Source: Candidatus Symbiopectobacterium sp. NZEC151 (lineage in GTDB: Bacteria > Pseudomonadota > Gammaproteobacteria > Enterobacterales > Enterobacteriaceae). From it: 64,000 nt of DNA. The stretch is from contig NZ_JAGFPE010000004.1 of assembly GCF_025962655.1 (NCBI RefSeq), forward strand, positions 62,001 through 126,000, given 5' to 3'. The first letter of the stretch is position 1. Each line of letters begins with the position of its first letter. Below, in pieces: positions 57,764-64,000 of the stretch. The notes beneath the pieces are model-generated. The model had not been told where the DNA came from and searched no databases. It saw nothing but the letters and a program-made list of their open reading frames with translations. The position numbers and the translations under genes were made by a program.

Positions 57764-58925
57764 CAGCGTGCGGCGACAGGTAGATGAAGTGTTCAACGCC
57801 ACCTTTGGCTATGCGCCTGCGGTGCAGGTGCAGGCTCCCGGACGCGTCAACCTGATCGGTGAGCACACGGATTACAACGACGGGTTTGTGTTGCCCTGTG
57901 CCATCGATTACCACACGGTGATTGCTGCCGCCCCGCGCGCCGACAGTCTGGTTCGGGTGGTGGCTGTTAATATGGAAGAGCAGCAGGACAGCTTTGACCT
58001 GACGCAGGCCATTGAACCGCATCCCCAGTATCTCTGGCCCAACTATATTCGCGGCGTGGTGAAATATCTGCTGGCACGCGGATTGACCCTGGGCGGCGTG
58101 GATATGGTGATTGCCGGAAACGTGCCAACCGGTGCCGGGCTCAGTTCCTCGGCGTCATTGGAAGTGGCGGTCGGGCAGGTGTTTAAAACGCTCTATGGAT
58201 TAGCGCTCAGCCCGTTGGATCTGGCGCTTAACGGCCAGCAGGCAGAAAACCACTTTGTCGGCTGCAACTGCGGCATCATGGATCAGTTTATTTCCGCGCA
58301 GGGCGTCGCAGGCCATGCGTTGCTGATTGATTGCCGTTCGTTGCAAGGCACGGCGGTGCCGATCCCGCCGGGATTGGATGTGCTGATCATTAACTCTAAC
58401 GTGCGGCGCGGGCTGGTGGACAGTGAATACAACACCCGGCGCGCGCAGTGTGAGGCGGCAGCGCGGCATTTTGGTGTGAAGGCGCTGCGCGATGTTTCAT
58501 TGGCACAGTTTGAGGCCAACCGTGCGGGGCTGGATGCAGTAGTGGCGCAGCGCGCGCGCCATATCGTTACCGAAAATCAGCGTACGCTGGAAGCCGCTGC
58601 GGCGCTCACGGCGGGCGATATCCCGCGTCTTTCCCGTCTGATGGCGCAATCGCACCGCTCAATGCGTGACGATTTTGCCATTACCGTGCCGCTCATCGAC
58701 ACGCTGGTTGCGTTGATTGACGACTATATCGGTGAGCGCGGCGGGGTACGCATGACCGGCGGCGGTTTCGGCGGCTGTGTGGTTGCGCTGTTGCCATCCG
58801 CGTTAACGGCAGAGGTGTGTGAGCGGGTGGCGCGGGAATATCCGGCTCGTACCGGCTTGCCACCTACGCTTCATATCTGCCAGCCGTCAGCCGGGGCAGG
58901 GGTTTTACCTGCATCAGGGCAGTAA
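57750..58925 (+). CDS. galK: Galactokinase
   Basis: GalK phosphorylates galactose at C1. The 391-residue GHMP kinase has [18 protein letters not shown], the [14 protein letters not shown] motif and M-T-G-G-G-F-G-G-C. It overlaps galT by 14 bases, and its 3' end overlaps the convergent mgtE by 12 bases. No galM follows. Confidence 0.96.
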   Translation: MGRINSVRRQVDEVFNATFGYAPAVQVQAPGRVNLIGEHTDYNDGFVLPCAIDYHTVIAAAPRADSLVRVVAVNMEEQQDSFDLTQAIEPHPQYLWPNYIRGVVKYLLARGLTLGGVDMVIAGNVPTGAGLSSSASLEVAVGQVFKTLYGLALSPLDLALNGQQAENHFVGCNCGIMDQFISAQGVAGHALLIDCRSLQGTAVPIPPGLDVLIINSNVRRGLVDSEYNTRRAQCEAAARHFGVKALRDVSLAQFEANRAGLDAVVAQRARHIVTENQRTLEAAAALTAGDIPRLSRLMAQSHRSMRDDFAITVPLIDTLVALIDDYIGERGGVRMTGGGFGGCVVALLPSALTAEVCERVAREYPARTGLPPTLHICQPSAGAGVLPASGQ

Positions 58926-60338
58926 AAACAGGGTCGCCAGCCCGAGGAAGATAAAAAAGCCGCCGGTATCGGTGATCGCCGTGATCATCACGCTGGAGCC
59001 GATGGCGGGATCGCGGCCCAGTTTTACCATTGCTAATGGGATCGTCACCCCCATGGTGGCGGCCAGCAGCAGGTTGAGCATGATAGCCAACATCATGACA
59101 CCGCCCATGGCGATGTTGCCGTACAGCAGCACGGTGATGACGGCGAGCACGGCACCCCACACCAGACCATTGACAACGGCAACGCCCAACTCTTTGAGTA
59201 ATAACGCCGATTTTTTACCGTGATCCAACTGGTGCAGCGCCAGCGCGCGCACGATCATGGTGATGGTTTGGTTACCGGTATTGCCGCCGATGCCGGCGAC
59301 GATTGGCATCAGCGTCGCCAGCGCCACCAGATGCGCCAGCGTGTCTTCGAACAAGCCAATGACCCTGGATGCGAGCAAGGCGGTGCACAGGTTGATGGCC
59401 AGCCAGCCCGAACGGTTTTTTACCGCTTTGGCTACCGGCGCATAGACATCTTCTGACGCCGTCAACCCGCCCGAGCGGCGCAGATGGTGGTCGCTGGTGC
59501 GGTTGACCCGGTCCAGAATATCTTCCACGGTGACGCGTCCCAACAGCTTGCCTTTGCTGTCCACAACGGCGGCGGAGATCAGATCGTAGCGTTCGAACGC
59601 GCTGGCGACATCATCGGTCTCTGTTTCCGGTTCGAACAGAATCGGTTCGGAATTCATCACCTGCTCAACCGTTGTGTTTGGCCTGTGCAGCAGAATATTG
59701 GTCAGCGTGAGTTCACCCAGCAGGCGGTTTTTGCGATCGGTGACAAACAGCTTGTCGGTGGCGTCGGGGATCACTTTACGCCAACGCAGAAAACGTTGTA
59801 CCACGGCCAGCGTAACGTCCGGTCGTACTGTCAGCAGATTGAAATCAACCAGATAGCCGACAGACTCTTCATCGTACTGGATGGTTTCTCGCAGTTGCGC
59901 CCGCTGGCGCGGTTCCAGTGCGGTAAGAATACGGCCCAGCAGATGGCGTGGCAAACGGCGCGCTAACTGCGCCTGCTCATCGATATCCAGCGGGCGGATG
60001 GCGCGCAGAATATCTTTGTCGCTCATCTGGGCGATCAGGCCGTCAGAAATGGTGTCCGAGGCCTCATACAGCACAAAGCCGCGCTTATCAAGCGGGGTCA
60101 GGTACCACAGCGCCTGCCGCGCTTCGGGCGGCAGCGATTCCAGCAGGTCAGCAAGGTCAGCAGCGTGTAATTCGGTGAGCAGCGTACAGATTTCAGCGGT
60201 GTGGTCGAGAAGCCGCGTTTTCTCATCCTCAGCAACCGGAGGCTGCTGAGTAATGATGCTTTCCACCAGTGCAGGATCATCGAGCAGCAACAGTGAAATG
60301 CGGCGGCGAATGGCCGAGAGTTTTTTGACGCTTGGCAT
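58914..60338 (-). CDS. mgtE: Magnesium transporter MgtE
   Basis: A 474-residue Mg2+ channel: N-terminal superhelical domain (about 20-150), a CBS pair (about 155-285) that senses Mg2+, and five membrane helices at the C-terminus with the selectivity segment [14 protein letters not shown]. coli K-12 lacks mgtE, but many soft-rot enterobacteria carry one. The gene is convergent with galK, sharing 12 bases of coding sequence. No Mg2+ riboswitch was seen upstream. Confidence 0.94.
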   Translation of the reverse strand: MPSVKKLSAIRRRISLLLLDDPALVESIITQQPPVAEDEKTRLLDHTAEICTLLTELHAADLADLLESLPPEARQALWYLTPLDKRGFVLYEASDTISDGLIAQMSDKDILRAIRPLDIDEQAQLARRLPRHLLGRILTALEPRQRAQLRETIQYDEESVGYLVDFNLLTVRPDVTLAVVQRFLRWRKVIPDATDKLFVTDRKNRLLGELTLTNILLHRPNTTVEQVMNSEPILFEPETETDDVASAFERYDLISAAVVDSKGKLLGRVTVEDILDRVNRTSDHHLRRSGGLTASEDVYAPVAKAVKNRSGWLAINLCTALLASRVIGLFEDTLAHLVALATLMPIVAGIGGNTGNQTITMIVRALALHQLDHGKKSALLLKELGVAVVNGLVWGAVLAVITVLLYGNIAMGGVMMLAIMLNLLLAATMGVTIPLAMVKLGRDPAIGSSVMITAITDTGGFFIFLGLATLFLLP

Positions 60339-60450
60339 GATCGTTTTTCTCAGTGGTTATCACGTGCACGTACTAGAAATCGAGCGTTGTCAGTGCCTTT
60401 TACGGTGGATAGTCAGACAACGCTCACGCCTTTTCATTGACGGGGCGCTC

Positions 60451-60915
60451 TTATCCTTTGCGTACCCGCGCCGCCAGCCCTTTCAGAAAGTAGCGGATAA
60501 CCTGATCGCCGCAGGTGCGATAGTTTTTGTGGTCAGGTGCGCGCATCATTGCGGTGACTTCCGGCAGTGAAATGCGAAAATTTTGTGTCAGCAGGATCGC
60601 CTGAATATCATCCGTTTTTAATGAGAAAGCGACGCGCAGTTTTTTCAGGATAATATTATTGGTCACCTTGCGTTCAAACTGCGGCGCAGGCTGTTTTTCA
60701 TCTTGACCGCGTTTTTGCAGAATCAGCCCAGTCAGGAAATAACTCATCACGATGTCCGGGCAAGGCTGATAGCCTTCCTCTCCCTCTTTTTTGACGTAGC
60801 TCGCCAACTGCTGGGGAGGGACGGTCATCTCCACCAGCGCCAGAATCTTCAGCAGGTGGTCATTATTGAAATTCAGCATATAGCGCACGCTGCGCAACAC
60901 ATCATTGTTCATCAT
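60451..60915 (-). CDS. yehS: YehS-like DUF1456 protein
   Basis: A 154-residue protein with two DUF1456 repeats: N-D-V-L-R-S-V-R-Y-M-L, C-P-D-I-V-M-S-Y-F-L-x-G-L-I, then L-R-V-A-F-S-L-K-T-D-D-I and M-M-R-A-P-D-H-K-N-Y-R. It matches E. coli YehS. Function is unknown. The start M-M-N-N-D fits the family; an in-frame ATG at 60939 would add eight residues. Confidence 0.9.
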   Translation of the reverse strand: MMNNDVLRSVRYMLNFNNDHLLKILALVEMTVPPQQLASYVKKEGEEGYQPCPDIVMSYFLTGLILQKRGQDEKQPAPQFERKVTNNIILKKLRVAFSLKTDDIQAILLTQNFRISLPEVTAMMRAPDHKNYRTCGDQVIRYFLKGLAARVRKG

Positions 60916-61033
60916 TACCGGTTTTTTCTCGCCATTCATTTTGGTTATTGTTGGAGAGTATAAGGGATCGCGGAAGATGTGACACTCAAGTGTTAAAACG
61001 GCATGTGCGATACTTTTTATTAGCGCGTCTGCG

Positions 61034-61288
61034 TTACTCTTTTTTAACGAAGGACAGTGTGGGGTTGACCGGCGATGATTTCAGCGTTTGTTCGATACGT
61101 TGCTGTTTATCTTGATGATGGAAAAAGGCACTAACGGAGGAGTAAGCGAAACGGCCTACGAGGATAAAGAAACTGATCAGGAGAATCGCTTGCGCAATCC
61201 GCGAACCGCTTCGTCTCTCTCGGGACGATCGTCGCTTGTGGGACAGGGTTGACAGGGAGGGTCGTCGTTTGTGAATCAGGGTAGCCAT
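61034..61288 (-). CDS. yfgG: YfgG-like DUF2633 small membrane protein
   Basis: An 84-residue protein with a basic N-terminus (K-R-R, R-R-S-S-R-E-R-R), one membrane helix (about 33-50, I-A-Q-A-I-L-L-I-S-F-F) and G-R-F-A-Y-S-S-V-S-A, matching the YfgG/DUF2633 family, linked to nickel and cobalt stress in E. coli. In E. coli it lies between guaA and ppx; here it stays near ppx but far from guaA. GAGAG precedes the ATG at 61288. Confidence 0.82.
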   Translation of the reverse strand: MATLIHKRRPSLSTLSHKRRSSRERRSGSRIAQAILLISFFILVGRFAYSSVSAFFHHQDKQQRIEQTLKSSPVNPTLSFVKKE

Positions 61289-61575
61289 TATTATCACTCT
61301 CGTATCCGCGCTTATGCGCTGTTTCTATTTATTCACAATTGATGAAGTTGGTCAATCCTTAGACTTACTTTTGTGATCCTGATGGATTTCGCCGTGCGCG
61401 CCATCGTGAATATTTAGGGTTTCTGTGCCATACATAATAAATCGGCGCAACGCCGGTCATCGATACCGACACTAAAGAATAAGCCTTGCTTATCGACGCA
61501 GATGGGCAGGCGTGATGTTCGTTGTTTTGACACAGTAAACCTGCCCTTAAAGGGAATACGGAGCGGCTTTTAATA

Positions 61576-63528
61576 ATGCAGATACTTCACCGCATTTCGA
61601 TACGTAATAAATTCCTCCTCGCGCTGTTACCCATGGTACTGGCATTGCTGTGGCTCAGCGCATTGGGAATGAATGAGCGTCGTCAGACAGAACGTGAAAT
61701 GAACCGGATGGAAAAGCAGATCCAATTAGCGCGAGATGCGGGAGAGTTGGTGCATCAACTGCAACGGGAACGAGGGATGAGCGCCGGTTATTTTGGCAGT
61801 CAGGGCAACGCTTTTGGCCCCGAGTTGCAGACGCAGCGTCAGGACACGGACAAAGCCGCTACCGCTTTTCAGCAGCGTTACCGCGACATGGATACCACCT
61901 GGTTAGGCGGCGATGTGGCTAAAAACTTTACCCAGGTGGCGGATTCGCTCAACACACTGGAGACGCTCCGGGGTCAGGTAAACAGCATGTCGATACCGGT
62001 GAATGCCGCGCTGGGTGCCTATAGCGAAAAAGTGACGGCGTTGTTGGAAGGGATTGGACTGATGGCGCATCTGGTACGAGATGCCGGGGTGACGCAGCAG
62101 ATCGCGGCCTACTACAGCCTGCTGAATGCCAAGGAGCAGGCGGGGATTGAGCGCGCGGTGCTGGCTAACGTTTTTTCTGCCAACCGTTTTGGTGAGGGCA
62201 TGTTTGTGCGCCTGAACCAATTGGTGGGACGCGGCGATGCCTATATTGCCAGTTTCAGAACCCTGGCATCGGAATCACTGCGCCAGGCGTTTGACCGTGC
62301 AATAAGCTCCAGCCTGGCGCAAGACGCGCAGGCACTGCGCCAACGAGCGATCGCCGCACCGCAAGGGGAATGGAATATCGATGGGGCTCAGTGGTTTTCA
62401 TTGCAAACACAGAAAATCGAACAGCTTAAAAGTATCGAAGAACAGGCGGTTACCACGCTGCTTGGCGATGTCCAGCGCTTGTCTGCTACTGCACAGCGGG
62501 CCTGGATCATCTACCTGAGCGGCACGCTGCTGGCGATCGGGTTGGCGCTGGCGCTGGCGGCGGTGATTATGCGCAGCATCAACCGACAGTTGCAGGATAC
62601 CTTAACCACCATCGCCGAGATGGGCGGAGACTTGACGCAGCGCCTGTCCGTGCCGGGAACCGATGAGCTGTCACGGCTTAATGGAGCCTATAACCAATCG
62701 CTGGAGAGCATCGCGAATCTGGTGATAAAAATCAAAAACAGCGCTACCACCATTGGACGGGCCAGCAATGAAATTGCTTACGGCAATCATAATCTGGCGC
62801 AACGCACGGAGCAGCAGGCGGCTTCGCTGGTGGAAACCGCCAGCAGCATGGAGCAGATTACTGCCACCGTACAGCAGACCGCCGATTTTGCTGCTCAGGC
62901 ACGCGAACTGACCAGCACGGTCGATGAGCAGGTGCGCACTATTGGTGATATTACCTCATCAGCCCGCGACGCCATGAGCAAGATCCAGCAAACCAGTCAA
63001 CGCGTTACCGAAATCGTCACGGGGATTGACGCCATCGCGTTTCAAACCAACCTGCTGGCGCTCAATGCGGCGGTGGAAGCGGCCAGAGCGGGAGAACACG
63101 GGCGTGGTTTTGCGGTGGTGGCAACAGAAGTGCGCCAACTGTCGCAGCGTAGCGTCGATGAAGCCAATAAAATCCGTGCGCTGATCGCCGACAGCCTTTC
63201 CAGCGTGGAGGAGGGCAGTGCGCTGGTGTCGCAGTCGCATCGCGGCTTACATGAAATTATCGACGGCACCAGCAAAGTAAAAGCGCTGGTGGGGGATATC
63301 GCCATCGCGGCGGGCGAGCAATCGCTGGGGATCGCCCAGATCAACGTGGCATTGAGCCAGTTGGAGCAGGTCACCCAGCAGAATGCCACGCTGGTGGCTG
63401 AAGCCTCGACGGCAAGCCAGATGCTGGATGGACAAGTGGCGGATATGACAGAACTGGTCGGGCGTTTTCGCGTAGACGTTGCTGAACCGGTTGCTGAAAA
63501 TACCCCTTATCTTCTGGCTGACGCTTAG
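61576..63528 (+). CDS. NIT-domain methyl-accepting chemotaxis protein
   Basis: A 650-residue chemoreceptor. The N-terminal helix (about 12-32), a periplasmic NIT (nitrate/nitrite-sensing) domain with [12 protein letters not shown] near residue 62, the second helix (about 312-335), HAMP, and the signalling domain with the hairpin tip [23 protein letters not shown] are all present in order. Related NIT receptors (for example McpN) sense nitrate. The C-terminus ends L-L-A-D-A without the N-W-E-T-F-type CheR pentapeptide. No convincing sigma-28 promoter was seen. It is convergent with ppx. Confidence 0.93.
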   Translation: MQILHRISIRNKFLLALLPMVLALLWLSALGMNERRQTEREMNRMEKQIQLARDAGELVHQLQRERGMSAGYFGSQGNAFGPELQTQRQDTDKAATAFQQRYRDMDTTWLGGDVAKNFTQVADSLNTLETLRGQVNSMSIPVNAALGAYSEKVTALLEGIGLMAHLVRDAGVTQQIAAYYSLLNAKEQAGIERAVLANVFSANRFGEGMFVRLNQLVGRGDAYIASFRTLASESLRQAFDRAISSSLAQDAQALRQRAIAAPQGEWNIDGAQWFSLQTQKIEQLKSIEEQAVTTLLGDVQRLSATAQRAWIIYLSGTLLAIGLALALAAVIMRSINRQLQDTLTTIAEMGGDLTQRLSVPGTDELSRLNGAYNQSLESIANLVIKIKNSATTIGRASNEIAYGNHNLAQRTEQQAASLVETASSMEQITATVQQTADFAAQARELTSTVDEQVRTIGDITSSARDAMSKIQQTSQRVTEIVTGIDAIAFQTNLLALNAAVEAARAGEHGRGFAVVATEVRQLSQRSVDEANKIRALIADSLSSVEEGSALVSQSHRGLHEIIDGTSKVKALVGDIAIAAGEQSLGIAQINVALSQLEQVTQQNATLVAEASTASQMLDGQVADMTELVGRFRVDVAEPVAENTPYLLADA

Positions 63529-63577
63529 CGCAGTGGGAAACGCCTGCGCGATTGCTGAAAAACAGCCTACTTTCACC

Positions 63578-63659
63578 GTCATTCCCGCGAAAGCGGGAAT
63601 CTCATGCAGGTGAAACGCGTTTCCTCTCGCAGAGATCCCCGGCTTTCGCCGAGGATGAC
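63578..63659. repeat. 82-base dispersed intergenic repeat, copy 2
   Basis: Same length, orientation and hairpins as the copy at 37371-37452, about 70 of 82 positions identical by eye. It lies between the convergent chemoreceptor and ppx genes and may act as a bidirectional terminator. Confidence 0.85.
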
Positions 63660-63719
63660 GAGGAAGGAAGTGACTTGGACATCAGTCTGATTCCCTCCCC
63701 CTAAAGGGAGCGCAGGGCG

Positions 63720-64000
63720 TTAGTTCGCTTCTTCGATCAGCAATTTCCAGCCAGTGACATCCAGCCAGTAGGCCTGCTCTGCTTCCAGATCGAGCTGTAC
63801 CAGCGCGTTCTGCGCGAAATAGCCCTGCGGAAAGGTGAGCGTCCAGTGGTTATCATCGGTGCCAAGGCGCAGCGAATCCGGCGGCGTGGTCGCCTGCCGC
63901 TGGTTGTTGAGCAGGCTTGCCAGCCGCAGAATCTGCACCATCGGCAAATACTGTTTTTTCTTGAACAGGTTAAAACGCGGCAGTTCTTCCAGCTTGATGG
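63720..64000 (-). CDS. ppx: 3' part of exopolyphosphatase Ppx (runs off the window)
   Basis: The visible C-terminal ~93 residues include [47 protein letters not shown]-x-E-Q-x-Y-W and G-W-K-L-L-I-E-E, the ending of enterobacterial Ppx. Ppx releases phosphate from long-chain polyphosphate. The N-terminal catalytic part lies beyond 64000. ppk is expected upstream. Confidence 0.9.
   Translation of the reverse strand, partial: IKLEELPRFNLFKKKQYLPMVQILRLASLLNNQRQATTPPDSLRLGTDDNHWTLTFPQGYFAQNALVQLDLEAEQAYWLDVTGWKLLIEEAN

Noticed and set aside
61380-61575. A sigma-28 promoter for the chemoreceptor gene
   Set aside because: TAAA elements occur at about 61438 and 61474 but none has GCCGATAA at the right spacing.
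1-64000. CRISPR arrays, tRNA and rRNA genes
   Set aside because: No regularly spaced repeats and no tRNA- or rRNA-like segments were recognised by eye; a tRNAscan or Infernal run would be the decisive check.

Overview
The window is chromosomal DNA of an enterobacterium. The best fit is a plant-associated soft-rot type (Pectobacteriaceae such as Dickeya, Pectobacterium or Brenneria). The reasons are a secreted GH28 polygalacturonase, enterobacterial core genes at high similarity to recalled E. coli proteins, and an ERIC/YPAL-type palindromic repeat. Genus cannot be fixed from the sequence alone. No rRNA, tRNA, CRISPR array, transposase, integrase or prophage structural gene was recognised.

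Layout. (1) 1-8.9 kb is a conserved core block: the end of yfgM, bamB, der, an AEC permease, yfgJ, xseA facing away from guaBA, with a PurR-like operator at guaB. (2) 8.9-25 kb, immediately after the guaA 3' end (a known integration hotspot), is accessory. It holds a DUF6896-HEPN-like protein and a tightly overlapped four-gene signalling operon: FIST sensor, soluble histidine kinase, receiver-HDOD, receiver-degenerate HD-GYP. Next come a GH25-fold protein that has lost its catalytic acids, an AraC regulator with a DUF2000 protein, ydcF, the polygalacturonase, a PLDc_N/SHOCT membrane protein, and a controller-protein-like HTH divergent from a Ner-like HTH with two GACTnnnAGTC boxes between them. 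The stretch ends with a DUF3750 protein, an XRE-cupin regulator divergent from an EamA exporter, a VOC protein and an H-NS paralogue. (3) 25-31 kb: a TPP riboswitch with thiMD, an acyltransferase-3-like membrane protein, and an arcD-arcA pair lacking arcB and arcC. (4) 31-45 kb: an RND efflux pair, psiE, yegS, trhP, yqjG, and a LysR regulator divergent from an NADP-oxidoreductase plus exported YcaC-like hydrolase. (5) 42.7-53.8 kb: the mdtABCD-baeSR efflux and envelope-stress operon. (6) 53.9-64 kb: nupC, galR divergent from galTK (no galE), mgtE, yehS, yfgG, a NIT-domain chemoreceptor and the 3' end of ppx.

In E. coli yfgG and ppx lie next to guaA; here more than 50 kb separates them. Part of that interval is genes that E. 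coli keeps near mdtABCD-baeSR (yegS, yegQ, yehS), so it is a rearranged core segment as well as an accessory region.

The most promising system for follow-up is the FIST-kinase-HDOD-degenerate HD-GYP operon (10050-14502). It resembles NosP/H-NOX-type nitric oxide or haem signalling but encodes no GGDEF or EAL output. Second is the orphan C-protein-like switch at 20.2-20.75 kb, which has canonical-looking C-boxes but no restriction-modification genes.
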